Positions 45,768-54,985 of a stretch of 64,000 nt of DNA are shown here, in pieces. Location of the stretch: positions 1,712,001 to 1,776,000 of the forward strand of contig NZ_CP150239.1 in the NCBI RefSeq assembly GCF_037975215.1, written 5' to 3'. This stretch comes from Solibacillus sp. FSL R5-0449 (GTDB lineage: Bacteria > Bacillota > Bacilli > Bacillales_A > Planococcaceae). The notes under the pieces were generated by a model. That model ran no database searches. It was not told the origin of the DNA and worked only from the letters and a program-made list of their open reading frames with translations. Both the position numbers and the translations under genes were made by a program. Within the stretch, counting starts at the first letter, position 1; every line of letters starts with the position of its first letter.

Positions 45768-47564
45768 CTATTTAGATGTTAACGCAATAAATTCCTCAAC
45801 ATCTTTTTCACATAGTGCGATTCCTTTTAACCAGAAATCTTCTTTCGTGATATCTTCACCTAAATGCTTCATTGCCAATTCTTCAACTGTCATGATCGCT
45901 GTATCACGCAATAGAGCCACATACTTTTCTTCGAAGCCCTTACCTTCTTCTTTTGCTTTCGCGTAAATACTTAATGAGAATAAATAGCCGAATGTGTACG
46001 GGAAGTTATAGAACGGTACACCTGTAATATAGAAGTGCATTTTTGATGCCCAGAAGTGCGGATGTGTTTCACCTAGACCGCCTGCATGTGCTTCAATTTG
46101 AGCTTCTTCCATCAGTTCGTTCAAACGTTTCGTTGAGACAATCCCTTTTTTACGCTCATCATAGAAACGAGTTTCAAATAAGTAACGTGCATGGATATTC
46201 ATAAAGAAGGCAACAGAACGCTGAACTTTATCTTCCAGTAATGCAATCTTTTCTTGTTCAGTTGTTGCTTCTTCAACTGCTGCATCGGCAACAATCATTT
46301 CTGCGAATGTTGAAGCTGTTTCAGCAACATTCATTGCATAACGACGGTTCAATGGATGAACAGGGCGCAATGCATACGAATGGAATGCATGCCCCAGTTC
46401 ATGTGCCAGTGTCGAAACATTTGACATCGAACCAGAGTAAGTCATAAAAATACGAGATTGTTCTGATAACGGCATTCCTGTACAGAAACCGCCCGGACGT
46501 TTGTTATCACGGTCTTCCGCTTCAATCCATCCGTCTTCAAATGCCATGCGTGCAAAGCTTTCCATTTCTGAACCAAAACGGCCGAAATGCTTCAGGATAA
46601 ACTCGGCCCCCTCCTGGTAGGACATAGTAGCTTTTGAATCCGTAACAGGTGCATCAAAGTCAAACCAGTCCAGTTGCTCTGTACCTAACAGATTTGCTTT
46701 ATGCTGCAAGTAACCAGCAAATGTTGCCTTACGAGATGTAATGGCACCCCACATTGCATCAATCGTTTCCTGTTTCATACGGTTAATTTGCAGAGGCTCT
46801 TTTGTTACCGAGTCCCAGCCGCGCTTTTTATAGACAGCTAAACGGAAACCTGCCAAGTGATTCAATGTTTTGGCAAAGAACTCTTCACGCTCTGTAAACA
46901 CCTTTTCCAATGCGTCAAAAGCCGCTTTTCGTACTGTACGGTCTTTATGTGAGCTTAAATTGTTCGCTTGTCCAACTGACAGTAATTTCTTTTCGCCATC
47001 TACTTCTACTTCCACTTTAATATCGCCGATCAGCATACTGTATAGTTGACCCCAAGAACTGTAGCCATCAACACCTAAAGCTGAAATTAGCGCTTCTTCT
47101 TCTTCAGATAATGACTCTTTTGATTTTTCACGCCATTCCGTTAAGATGAATTCAAATTGAGCTAATTCTTTTGTCTGCAATAATGCTTCGAAAGTCGCCT
47201 GTTCGATTTGACCCAACTTCTGATTGAAACTTTCTAAAATCGGCGATGAATTTGCAGCAATACCGGATAATTGGCCTTGCAGCAATAATGCCTCACGATC
47301 TGTCGTGTCTTGTGCAGTTAAGCATGAAAGCACTGCCCCTGCCTGAGAAATATGCAGCATTACTTCTTTGATGCTTTCTAAAATCGATTGGATTTCTAAA
47401 GCTGCATCACTGTTTTGTGGAACTTCGAATTTATCGACTTTCTCTTTTAATACTTCAAGTTTAGGCGTCAAACCTTCAATATGCTCGATTAATTGTGGAG
47501 AAGCACTACCACCAGGGAAAAACACATCCAAATCCCAAACTTCAGGATATTTAACATTCACCAT
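45768..47564 (-). CDS. pepF: Oligoendopeptidase F family (M3) metallopeptidase
   Basis: Cytosolic zinc peptidase of 598 residues that degrades oligopeptides. Zinc motif HELGHAFHSY (about residues 391-400) with the downstream Glu in NVAETASTFAEM. The N-terminal Oligopep_F domain and the HAGGLGETHPHFWASKMHFY C-terminal signature are present; length fits the PepF/M3B group. Monocistronic with its own terminator. Confidence 0.93.
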   Translation of the reverse strand: MVNVKYPEVWDLDVFFPGGSASPQLIEHIEGLTPKLEVLKEKVDKFEVPQNSDAALEIQSILESIKEVMLHISQAGAVLSCLTAQDTTDREALLLQGQLSGIAANSSPILESFNQKLGQIEQATFEALLQTKELAQFEFILTEWREKSKESLSEEEEALISALGVDGYSSWGQLYSMLIGDIKVEVEVDGEKKLLSVGQANNLSSHKDRTVRKAAFDALEKVFTEREEFFAKTLNHLAGFRLAVYKKRGWDSVTKEPLQINRMKQETIDAMWGAITSRKATFAGYLQHKANLLGTEQLDWFDFDAPVTDSKATMSYQEGAEFILKHFGRFGSEMESFARMAFEDGWIEAEDRDNKRPGGFCTGMPLSEQSRIFMTYSGSMSNVSTLAHELGHAFHSYALRPVHPLNRRYAMNVAETASTFAEMIVADAAVEEATTEQEKIALLEDKVQRSVAFFMNIHARYLFETRFYDERKKGIVSTKRLNELMEEAQIEAHAGGLGETHPHFWASKMHFYITGVPFYNFPYTFGYLFSLSIYAKAKEEGKGFEEKYVALLRDTAIMTVEELAMKHLGEDITKEDFWLKGIALCEKDVEEFIALTSK

Positions 47565-47648
47565 TCCATTACCTACTTTCTGAATTATATTTCAATTCTT
47601 ATTTTACTAAAAAACAAGTTAAAATGCTCGAAAATATTTCGGTTTTAG

Positions 47649-47685
47649 AAATAAAAAAGCTAGCCTTTGGAATTGGCTAGCTTCA
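47649..47685 (-). terminator. Terminator of cls
   Basis: Minus strand AAGCTAGCC / GGCTAGCTT followed by TTTTATTT. Confidence 0.85.
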
Positions 47686-47688
47686 GCT

Positions 47689-49146
47689 TTATAAAATTGG
47701 TGATAATAAACGCGAAACGGATTCTCGAATTTTCGTCCAAGTTCTGCGTTCGTCATATTGCTCCTTCGTTAGTTCAAAACAGTCTTTAATATCTGCTTCA
47801 AACAGCTCTCTGCATTTTTTTGCCAAATCCGCATCATAAAGAATGGCGTTAATTTCAAAATTCAGGCTAAAACTGCGGACATCAATATTAGCCGTACCAA
47901 TTGTCGCCACTTCATCGTCAATGACAATCATTTTTGCATGAAGGAAGCCCTTTTTATAACGGTACACTCGACCGCCAACCTCCAATAAGTCGCCGCTGTA
48001 TGCTGAATTGGCTCCGTATACGAAAGCATGATCGGTTACTTCGGGCGTCATAATGCGCACATCCACACCTGATGATGCAGCGATCTGAACCGCATGCATA
48101 AATGGTTCGTCCGGTACAAAATATGGCGATTGAATGTAAACATACTTTTTGGCACTTAAAATCATCCGAATATAGCTGTTTTTGATTGATTCAAAATCCG
48201 TATCAGGGCCACTCGACACAATTTGAACAGGTGTGTCCGCATCTACTGTAAACGTTGGAAAATATCTTTGTTCGATTTCAGTCAGCTCTTCTTTTCTCGC
48301 CTGGTACCAGTCAAATAGAAAATGCGCCTGCATGTTATAGACGGAATTGCCTTCAATTCTCAAATGCGTATCGCGCCAATACCCGATATCGTCATCCAGA
48401 CAGGCATATTCATTCCCGACATTAAATCCGCCGATATATCCTACCTTGCCGTCAATAATAATGAGTTTCCGGTGATTCCTAAAATTGATACGCGGGTTAA
48501 ACAGCTTAAAATACGATGAAAAATACGCTTCCACCTGTCCACCGGCATCCGTTAATTTTTTCAGATCCTTTTTGCGTAATGTACGCGAACCTAAATCGTC
48601 GTACATCATCTGCACTTCAATGCCCTCTTTTGCTTTTTTAACGAGCGCATTAAAAATACTTTTACCGACATCATCCATTTTATAAATGTAGTACTGAATA
48701 TGAATGGTCTGTTTAGCATTTTCGATATCTTCAATGACCGAACGGAATTTTCCCTTTCCTTCCGCCAATATTTGGACATCATTTTTCGAACTCAGTAATG
48801 AATGATTATAATCGACATTCATCTTAATTAATGCAGCATGCTTTTTAGTAATGGCATTCGGAAATTCGTATGTCCCTTCTTCCAGCGCATTCTTTTGATC
48901 CTGGAATGTTTCCAGTGATTCCTCCTGCTGGACCGCATGCCATCGTACAAAATGTTTCTTCTGTAAATTCCGACCGATCAGTAAATATAAAATAAAACCA
49001 AAAATCGGCAAGAAAAAGAGCACAAATAACCATGCCCATGTAGAGGAAGCACTTTTTCGGCTGATGAAGATTAATACGAGGGCAAACAGTATATTTAAAG
49101 CAAATATGGTGACGGTTAAAATACCAGTGACTGTCATGAAATTCAT
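47689..49146 (-). CDS. cls: Cardiolipin synthase
   Basis: Membrane enzyme that joins two phosphatidylglycerols into cardiolipin; 485 residues. Two N-terminal spans (about 5-28 and 37-60) and two phospholipase-D HKD motifs: NHRKLIIIDGKVGYIGG and LHAKMIVIDDEVATIGT. ATG 49146 or ATG 49137 (9 bases after AAGAG) may start; the second has better spacing. Confidence 0.94.
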   Translation of the reverse strand: MNFMTVTGILTVTIFALNILFALVLIFISRKSASSTWAWLFVLFFLPIFGFILYLLIGRNLQKKHFVRWHAVQQEESLETFQDQKNALEEGTYEFPNAITKKHAALIKMNVDYNHSLLSSKNDVQILAEGKGKFRSVIEDIENAKQTIHIQYYIYKMDDVGKSIFNALVKKAKEGIEVQMMYDDLGSRTLRKKDLKKLTDAGGQVEAYFSSYFKLFNPRINFRNHRKLIIIDGKVGYIGGFNVGNEYACLDDDIGYWRDTHLRIEGNSVYNMQAHFLFDWYQARKEELTEIEQRYFPTFTVDADTPVQIVSSGPDTDFESIKNSYIRMILSAKKYVYIQSPYFVPDEPFMHAVQIAASSGVDVRIMTPEVTDHAFVYGANSAYSGDLLEVGGRVYRYKKGFLHAKMIVIDDEVATIGTANIDVRSFSLNFEINAILYDADLAKKCRELFEADIKDCFELTKEQYDERRTWTKIRESVSRLLSPIL

Positions 49147-49516
49147 CTCTTTTCATTATTTAATTATTAAGAGAAAGCAACTACTAAATGTTATTAATTA
49201 CTAGTTTTCATTCTACTATTTTACTATTCCCTGTAAATATGCATTTGAGACATATAAACGCATATTTTATAACAATCGATTCACTTTTCGGGTGAGAATT
49301 GTAATAACATTGAAAATGAAAATACCGCTTACCTGATAGTAAGCGATAACAAGGTTAGATACTAATCTCCAATTCGTCATTTTTGAAGCGATCATAGTGC
49401 TGTAATCTCTTTACTTCATTAAGTATAGCTCAATCTCCCTTATATTCAATGACTGCTCAAGTTAATAGAACGCACCAAAAAAGCAGATGCACAAAGTCTG
49501 TACACCTGCTTGTGAT
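49147..49516. other. 370-bp gap between cls and rsgA
   Basis: No confident gene. It holds a perfect hairpin CGCTTAC (49327-49333) / GTAAGCG (49340-49346) without a good T-run, and the rsgA terminator near 49478-49512 (AAGCAG/CTGCTT with T-run on minus). A minus-strand frame near 49353-49425 reads LNEVKRLQHYDRFKNDELEI then stops; it lacks a standard start codon and may be a gene remnant. Confidence 0.4.
49476..49514 (-). terminator. Terminator of rsgA
   Basis: Minus strand AAGCAGGTG / CATCTGCTT followed by TTTTTGG. Confidence 0.75.
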
Positions 49517-50578
49517 TTATCTCGTTTTCTTAATGCTTTTTGATAGTTGCTTCCATTTACGTTTTTCCGCAAGCTGGGCATCGGTATTCGCCTTTTTCTC
49601 GATATAGGCAAGTTCCCGCTGCAGTTTAAAGAAGCTCGTCAACCTTGCAGCATCAAGTGCCCCTTCTTCAACTGCCTGCAATACAGCACAACCGGGCTCA
49701 TTTTTATGCTTACAATCACGAAATCTGCAGTTTTCTGTAAGCTGTTCAATATCGGAAAAACTTGCAGTTAGACTGTCCCCCTGATCCCAAAGCTGCAACT
49801 CCCGCATTCCAGGAGTGTCAATCAGGCAAACACCGGATGGTAAAACAACAAGTTCCCGGTGTGTCGTCGTATGGCGGCCTTTTGCATCATCTTCACGAAT
49901 TGTGGACACTTTCATTTGTTCTGTGTTTAACAAAGCGTTCGTAAGTGTTGACTTCCCTGCACCGGAAGATCCGAGTAATGCGGCAGTTTTCCCTTCAGTT
50001 AACAACGCATTTAATGAAGCCATTCCTTCACCAGTCTGCGCGCTCACCGTCAAAATATCCACACCGAAAGCAACCGATTCAATTTCTTTTAAATAAGGTG
50101 TGACATCCACGCATAGATCCGCTTTTGTTAAGACAATAACCGGTGTTGCCCCTGAATCCCATGCAGCAACTAAATAGCGTTCCAAACGGCGTATATTGAA
50201 GTCATCATTTAAACTCATAACAAGTAAAATGAGATCAACATTTGTTGCCACGATTTGTTCATCGACTTCAAGGCCCGCCATTTTTCTTGTGAATTTGGAT
50301 TTCCGGTCAAATAAATGATGAATAATGGCACGCTCTTCTCCCGGCATTTGTTCAATAATGACAAAATCGCCAACAGCCGGGTAATCTTTTCTTGAAAAGG
50401 CGTGGTACGCAAAGTTTCCGGACACCGTTGCCAAATATTCGCCCTGTTCTGTCAGGACGCGGTAAGAATGTTTATGTTCGAGTATGACGCGACCAACAAG
50501 CTTTGTCGTCGTATCAACCGATAATGTTTGAAGTTGTGACTCAAAAAATGCTGTAAAACCTAATTGTTTTAAATTCAA
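49517..50578 (-). CDS. rsgA: RsgA-type circularly permuted GTPase
   Basis: Ribosome small-subunit assembly GTPase family; 353 residues. OB-fold start, then permuted motifs in order G4 LTKADL, G1 GSSGAGKST, G3 DTPGMRE, and a zinc site CRFRDCKHKNEPGC. It is longer than the RsgA/YloQ (about 290-300) found beside prpC-prkC and has no such neighbours, so it may be a paralogue. TTG start 8 bases after AGGAGG. It is preceded by an attenuator-like leader. Confidence 0.88.
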   Translation of the reverse strand: MNLKQLGFTAFFESQLQTLSVDTTTKLVGRVILEHKHSYRVLTEQGEYLATVSGNFAYHAFSRKDYPAVGDFVIIEQMPGEERAIIHHLFDRKSKFTRKMAGLEVDEQIVATNVDLILLVMSLNDDFNIRRLERYLVAAWDSGATPVIVLTKADLCVDVTPYLKEIESVAFGVDILTVSAQTGEGMASLNALLTEGKTAALLGSSGAGKSTLTNALLNTEQMKVSTIREDDAKGRHTTTHRELVVLPSGVCLIDTPGMRELQLWDQGDSLTASFSDIEQLTENCRFRDCKHKNEPGCAVLQAVEEGALDAARLTSFFKLQRELAYIEKKANTDAQLAEKRKWKQLSKSIKKTR

Positions 50579-50628
50579 TGGAATTGCCTCCTAATGGCGT
50601 ATGATCGTGTTTTTGTTTTTCAGGCAAA

Positions 50629-50672
50629 CAAAAAAACTTTATGACCAGCAATTTTGCCAGTCATAAGGTTTC
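50629..50672 (-). terminator. Terminator-like hairpin in the rsgA leader
   Basis: Minus strand AAACCTTATGAC..GCAA / TTGC..GTCATAAAGTTT followed by seven T, located after a leader ORF and before the rsgA RBS. An outer inverted repeat TCATACGC (50671-50678) / GCGTATGA (50598-50605) encloses it. Confidence 0.7.
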
Positions 50673-50705
50673 ATACGCACAGTAAAGAAGCGTGACTCTT
50701 CTATT

Positions 50706-50786
50706 TTAGAAGGCACTATTGTGGCGAATGTCATATGACAAGCATAATTGCATTGTTTCAATCTCATGTAATTTTGTCATATTCAT
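50706..50786 (-). CDS. 26-codon leader ORF upstream of rsgA
   Basis: ATG 50786 follows GGAGAGAG by 6 bases and encodes 26 residues (MNMTKLHEIETMQLCLSYD...), ending just before a terminator-like hairpin in the rsgA leader. The position is that of a regulatory leader peptide; it is not hydrophobic and has no obvious codon run. Whether it is translated is inference. Confidence 0.5.
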   Translation of the reverse strand: MNMTKLHEIETMQLCLSYDIRHNSAF

Positions 50787-50813
50787 CACCATCTCTCTCC
50801 ATTAATTATTCCA

Positions 50814-50843
50814 ACTATAACAATAGATAGAATCTTTTGTCAA
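50814..50843 (-). promoter_or_regulatory. sigma-A promoter of the rsgA leader
   Basis: Minus strand TTGACA (50838-50843), 18 bp, TATAGT (50814-50819). Confidence 0.7.
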
Positions 50844-50947
50844 TACCGTTCTCAACTATTTTTTACCAAAGTATCGGTTTACATCTCTTTAAAAGATTGG
50901 GAAAATGTAAAGCGAGGAAAAAACACAATTATTAAGGAGTAATCATT

Positions 50948-51463
50948 ATGAACATTCACCTAAAACAATGTACTACCGAAAATTTAGACGCTTTACAAAC
51001 AATCAGCCGGGATACGTTTTATGAGACTTTCCATGATCAAAATAACGAGGAAAGTATGACCGTATATTTGAACACCGCTTTTTCAAGTGAAAAACTGACA
51101 GCTGAGCTCGAAAATAAACAGTCGCTATTTAAATTACTTTATGTAGATGAAGAACTGGCAGGTTATTTAAAGATCAATACAGATGAGGCACAGTCTGAAT
51201 TGTTAGGACCAGATACCCTGGAAGTTGAGCGAATTTATATTTTAAGCCGTTTTCAGAAGCTTGGCTTAGGGAAAGTATTGATGGATGAAGCAATCAAATT
51301 AGCCAATGAAAAGAACAAAAACAAAATTTGGCTTGGTGTGTGGGAAAAAAACCTGAATGCCATTGCGTTTTATGAAAAAGCAGGCTTTAAAAAAACGGGT
51401 TCCCATTCTTTTTTCATGGGTGAAGAAGAACAAAACGATTTCATTATGACAAAACATTTGTGA
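50948..51463 (+). CDS. paiA: PaiA-like polyamine N-acetyltransferase
   Basis: GNAT acetyltransferase of 171 residues. Acetyl-CoA motif A (VERIYILSRFQKLGLGKVLMDEA) and motif B (WLGVWEKNLNAIAFYEKAGF) are intact. Sequence style and the paiB neighbour identify it as PaiA, which acetylates spermine/spermidine and affects sporulation and protease expression in B. subtilis. RBS AAGGAG. paiB begins 8 bases after its stop. Confidence 0.85.
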   Translation: MNIHLKQCTTENLDALQTISRDTFYETFHDQNNEESMTVYLNTAFSSEKLTAELENKQSLFKLLYVDEELAGYLKINTDEAQSELLGPDTLEVERIYILSRFQKLGLGKVLMDEAIKLANEKNKNKIWLGVWEKNLNAIAFYEKAGFKKTGSHSFFMGEEEQNDFIMTKHL

Positions 51464-51471
51464 GGTTAATG

Positions 51472-52074
51472 ATGTTTATTCCAAAGCAGTATCAGTTAAC
51501 AGATGAACAAAAGATTCATCAAATTATTAAAGAATATAGTTTTGCGACAGTTGTTTCCATTCATCAAGGCGTACCGGAAGCGACTCATTTACCGCTCTAT
51601 TTAAGTGAAGACCGAAAGTTTCTATACGGACATTTTGCCCGTGCCAACTCTCAATGGAAAGATATTCTCGATCAACAGGTACTCGCCATATTTAATGGCC
51701 CGCATAGCTACATCTCTTCTTCCTGGTATGAAACGAAAGATTCAGTTCCAACCTGGAATTATGTAACCGTCCATGTAAAGGGCCATATCGAAATGATGGA
51801 GGATGAAGAAGAAATCCGTCTATCCCTCCAACGTTTAATTGAAAAATACGAGAGGCCGAATAGCTCCTATGATGTAAATGCTGTGGACGCCAAATATATG
51901 AACGGGTTATTGAAAGGCATTGTGCCGTTCAAACTGCGAATCAGCTCCATTGATGCTGCTGCAAAACTGAGCCAAGGTCATTCAAAAGAACGACAAAAAC
52001 TCGTCATCGATGAATTACTAAAACGAAATGACGGTTTTGATGAAGATATTGCAAAATTAATGATGGAAAATTAA
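51472..52074 (+). CDS. paiB: PaiB FMN-binding family regulator
   Basis: 200-residue FMN-binding split-barrel protein annotated as a negative regulator of sporulation and degradative-enzyme genes in B. subtilis. Start MFIPKQYQLTD matches PaiB; conserved FATVVS, THLPLYL, GHFARANSQWKD, FNGPHSYISSSWY and PTWNYVTVHV. ATG 51472 is 6 bases after GAGG; the in-frame GTG 51460 overlaps paiA. Operon paiA-paiB. Confidence 0.9.
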   Translation: MFIPKQYQLTDEQKIHQIIKEYSFATVVSIHQGVPEATHLPLYLSEDRKFLYGHFARANSQWKDILDQQVLAIFNGPHSYISSSWYETKDSVPTWNYVTVHVKGHIEMMEDEEEIRLSLQRLIEKYERPNSSYDVNAVDAKYMNGLLKGIVPFKLRISSIDAAAKLSQGHSKERQKLVIDELLKRNDGFDEDIAKLMMEN

Positions 52075-52119
52075 TGCGTGCCTAAATGTTGGAATTATTC
52101 AAATAGTCTTATATTTTAA

Positions 52120-52148
52120 TTGACACTTCTACCCTATTATGGTAAATT
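52120..52148 (+). promoter_or_regulatory. sigma-A promoter of yceI
   Basis: TTGACA (52120-52125), 17 bp, TAAATT (52143-52148). Confidence 0.6.
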
Positions 52149-52207
52149 TATCTCGAATTCAAGGTAAAGAATTTCTTGGGTTTCATAAAAGTTGGGAGGA
52201 ATTTATC

Positions 52208-52735
52208 ATGGCAAAATGGCAAATCGATCAGGCACACTCAACAATTGGTTTTGAAGTCAAGCATATGATGGTATCGAAAGTTAAAGGTCAATTCACTAAT
52301 TATTCAGCGGATGTAGAAGTTGATAATTTAGAAGATTTAACATCGGCAAATATTGAAATTACTATCGATGCGACAAGTATTAATACAAACAATGGAGATC
52401 GCGACAACCATTTAAAATCGGCGGAATTCTTTGATATTGAACAATACCCTGACATTAAATTTAAATCGACAAACATCACAAAAGACGGTGACGATTATAA
52501 AGTTTCAGGCGATTTAACAATAAAAGATGTGACAAAACCGGTCGTATTTGATGTAGAATATGGCGGTAAAGGAACAAACCCATGGGGTGTAGAAGTATAC
52601 GGTTTTGAAGCGGAAACGAAAATTGACCGTGAAGAATTCGGTCTTACTTGGAATGCTGCACTTGAAACGGGCGGCGTATTAGTTGGTAAAGATATTAAAA
52701 TTAAAGTGGAACTTGAATTAAACCCAGCACAATAA
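52208..52735 (+). CDS. yceI: YceI family lipocalin-like protein
   Basis: 175-residue YceI-domain protein, a beta barrel that binds polyisoprenoid-type lipids. MAKWQIDQAHSTIGFEVKHMMVSKVKGQF start, NTNNGDRDNHLKSAEFFD, and NPWGVEVYGFEAE. No signal peptide, so cytosolic, as is common in Firmicutes. ATG 52208 is 8 bases after GGGAGG; an open frame to 52139 covers the promoter and is rejected. Confidence 0.93.
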   Translation: MAKWQIDQAHSTIGFEVKHMMVSKVKGQFTNYSADVEVDNLEDLTSANIEITIDATSINTNNGDRDNHLKSAEFFDIEQYPDIKFKSTNITKDGDDYKVSGDLTIKDVTKPVVFDVEYGGKGTNPWGVEVYGFEAETKIDREEFGLTWNAALETGGVLVGKDIKIKVELELNPAQ

Positions 52736-52745
52736 TTATTATGAA

Positions 52746-52784
52746 TGCGCAGCCGTAGTCATTTTGCATACGGCTGTTTTTTTT
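52746..52784 (+). terminator. Terminator of yceI
   Basis: CAGCCGTA (52750-52757) / TACGGCTG (52769-52776) then eight T. Confidence 0.9.
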
Positions 52785-52853
52785 GCAACTTCTCCCCTAT
52801 TAACGGCGTTATATACAAAAACATTATTTTCCAGTTAATTGCGAGGTGTCGTT

Positions 52854-53284
52854 TTGCGGAACTTTTGGTCTTCCATTCTATTATTTAGTTTCTGTCTAGC
52901 TTTTATCGGGGTTTGCTATTATCTAATGACTACAACATTATGGACATTTTCCTATACAACACTTATTGCTGTCGCCCTTCTTTTAATGCTCATTATCTAT
53001 TCGTTACATCAGGAATATAAACAATTGTCCTGCGTAAAAAAAGTGGTTGCCTTCTTCATAAATTCAACCTCCATATTGATTACATCATTGATTATTTTGT
53101 TTTTCACTTTAGAAATCATTGTATATTCATTCGGAGGTTCAGAGCATCTATTAACATCCTATTCACCAAATATGGGCTATACTTTGGAATTCTATGCTTT
53201 CGATGCAGGGGCGATGAGATTGTCATTATTAATGGACATGAACTCAATTTAAAAAATGGGGAAACTTTTGGCTATCAAATTTAA
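52854..53284 (+). pseudogene. Frameshifted DUF5412-like membrane protein
   Basis: About four hydrophobic segments, then a small extracytoplasmic domain. Reading from TTG 52854 (after GAGG) gives ...YAFDAGAM and an early stop at 53252, but the -1 frame continues naturally from the G-run at 53208-53211 as GDEIVIINGHELNLKNGE to a stop at 53282-53284, 12 bases before the next gene. One missing G (GGGG for GGGGG) explains it. This is a recent mutation, a sequencing error, or homopolymer-based switching. The family name is a tentative pattern match. Confidence 0.65.
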
Positions 53285-53296
53285 GAGGTGAAGATA

Positions 53297-53969
53297 ATGA
53301 AAACGGCAATTATTTTTGATATGGATGGTACTTTATTTCAAACAAATCTTATTTTGGAACCGGCGCTCGAACGTACTTTTGAATATTTACGTCAAAAAAA
53401 ACTTTGGTCAGGTGAAACTCCTATCGAGAAATACCGGGAAATCATGGGTGTTCCTCTTAATGTCGTATGGAAAACGTTATGTCCCGATCATTCCGATACA
53501 ATACGCGAAAAAAGCAATCAATATTTCCAGTCGGCTCTCATTGAAGAAATTCGTCAAGGAAATGGTGCACTCTATAAAAACGTGTTGACGACACTTCAAT
53601 CGTTGAGTGAATCCTACCCCTTTATATATTGCCAGTAATGGCGAAACCGCTTATTTACAGGCAATTATATCTACTTTCAATTTAGAACGGTGGATTAAAG
53701 GATGCTATAGTATAGATATAATTCCATCAAAAAATAAATCACAACTTGTTGAACGGATATTGAAGGAAAATGATATAGAAAGCGGTTTTGTCGTTGGTGA
53801 TCGCGTTTCGGATATTAACGCAGCTATTGATAACCGTCTAATTGCCATTGCTGTAAACTTTGATTTTGCACAACTTGAAGAAATAACAAAAGCCCATCAT
53901 ATCGTTGAACAGTTTCCGAAACTAATCGACATTATAAACATCTATCGAACACCTACAGAGGAGGAATAA
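53297..53969 (+). pseudogene. Frameshifted HAD-superfamily hydrolase
   Basis: Phosphatase-like HAD protein: motif I DMDGTLFQT, motif II IASNGE, a Lys region and motif IV GDRVSDINAAID, about 223 residues when joined. The first frame stops at 53636-53638 after ...LSESYPF; the rest continues in the next frame as LYIASNGETAYLQAI to 53969. One extra base in the CCCCTTT run near 53617-53623 accounts for it. Both halves are otherwise clean. ATG 53297 follows GAGGTGA. Probably in one operon with its neighbours. Confidence 0.8.
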
Positions 53970-53976
53970 CGATAAA

Positions 53977-54240
53977 ATGACAAACTCGACTAGAAATTCG
54001 GATTTGCTTAAATTAAGCAGTATATTTGCGCTCATTGGATTACTTTTAATTGTTTTTAATGGAAGAATTGCCAATACACTCGGCTCTTTATGGATACAAT
54101 CTCTCAGGGGTATGTCAGATACTAATGAATACATATTTATAAAAACGAGTTATGCCAATGCATCCCTTGTTATCGGCGGGATAATATTGAGCATCAGTTT
54201 AATCGCAATGTTGTTCAGCTGGTATCAGCTTAGAAGTTAA
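53977..54240 (+). CDS. Small two-span membrane protein
   Basis: 87 residues with spans at about 11-29 and 62-82 and a short outside loop (FNGRIANTLGSLWIQSLRGM...). I do not recognise the family. RBS GAGGAGG lies 11 bases before ATG, overlapping the end of the HAD gene, so it is the third gene of that small operon. Confidence 0.6.
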   Translation: MTNSTRNSDLLKLSSIFALIGLLLIVFNGRIANTLGSLWIQSLRGMSDTNEYIFIKTSYANASLVIGGIILSISLIAMLFSWYQLRS

Positions 54241-54280
54241 AGAAAAAGCGTCGAATTTTAAATTCAACGCTTTTTTTGAT
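54240..54280. terminator. Bidirectional terminator
   Basis: AAAGCGTCGAATTT / AAATTCAACGCTTT with flanking A and T runs. Confidence 0.85.
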
Positions 54281-54294
54281 GTTTGAACAGAATT

Positions 54295-54864
54295 TTATTT
54301 GTTATCACTTTTATATTTTTCATGAACAGATGTCTCATGTACCGGTTCATCAGGTATACGGTTATACGATTCTTTCTCGGTTTCAACAATTGTTTCTTGT
54401 TGCTGATTCCCTTCTACGTGACTGCGTTCATTATAAGATTTCATCTCTTCATCATTACGTTCATCCGGTAAACGGTTATAGGATTCCTTTACAGTTTCAA
54501 AAGATTTGTCTGTATGTCCGGTCCCTTCTACATGGCTGCGTTCATTGTAGTCTTTCATTTTTTCTTCATCACGCTCATCCGGTAAGCGGTTATAGGATTC
54601 TTTATTCGTTTCTAGGCTTTTTTTTTCCTCGTTTCCTTCGACATGACTGCGTTCATTATAGTTTTCCATTTCCTTATCATCACGCTCATCCGGTAAACGG
54701 TTAAACGATTCTTTATTCGTTTTAAGCAATAAATCATCTTTCATTGATTCGTTTTGTACATTTACGTGATTCGTTTCATCAAATTTTTCTACTTTCTCGT
54801 CTTTACGTTCATCAGGTAAGCGGTTATATGATTTTTTGTTTGTTTCAGATTCTTTGTTTCCCAT
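54295..54864 (-). CDS. Charged tandem-repeat protein (NRLPDER repeats)
   Basis: 189-residue, highly charged, apparently disordered soluble protein made of four full repeats and one partial of 37-41 residues. Consensus start of each unit is T-x-K-E-S-Y-N-R-L-P-D-E-R, followed by YNERSHVEG in the three central units. Unit starts lie near residues 9, 50, 87, 125 and 163. Units 2-4 are the most alike. No signal peptide or membrane span. I recognise no family; proteins of this texture in spore-formers are sometimes spore-coat or core components. RBS TAGGAGG. Confidence 0.7.
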   Translation of the reverse strand: MGNKESETNKKSYNRLPDERKDEKVEKFDETNHVNVQNESMKDDLLLKTNKESFNRLPDERDDKEMENYNERSHVEGNEEKKSLETNKESYNRLPDERDEEKMKDYNERSHVEGTGHTDKSFETVKESYNRLPDERNDEEMKSYNERSHVEGNQQQETIVETEKESYNRIPDEPVHETSVHEKYKSDNK

Positions 54865-54985
54865 TTTGCATTCCTCCTACTATTTCCATGTAGCTAACGA
54901 TGATTGAAGAGTGATAGTCATCTATTCCCTTAAATATCTACATAAAAACATGCGGTGCAATTGTCTCCGTCTTAAAACATTTCAT

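Noticed and set aside
49353-49425. Small ORF LNEVKRLQHYD... between cls and rsgA
   Set aside because: Looks protein-like but has no ATG/GTG/TTG start in frame after the RBS; kept only as a possible remnant in the gap entry.
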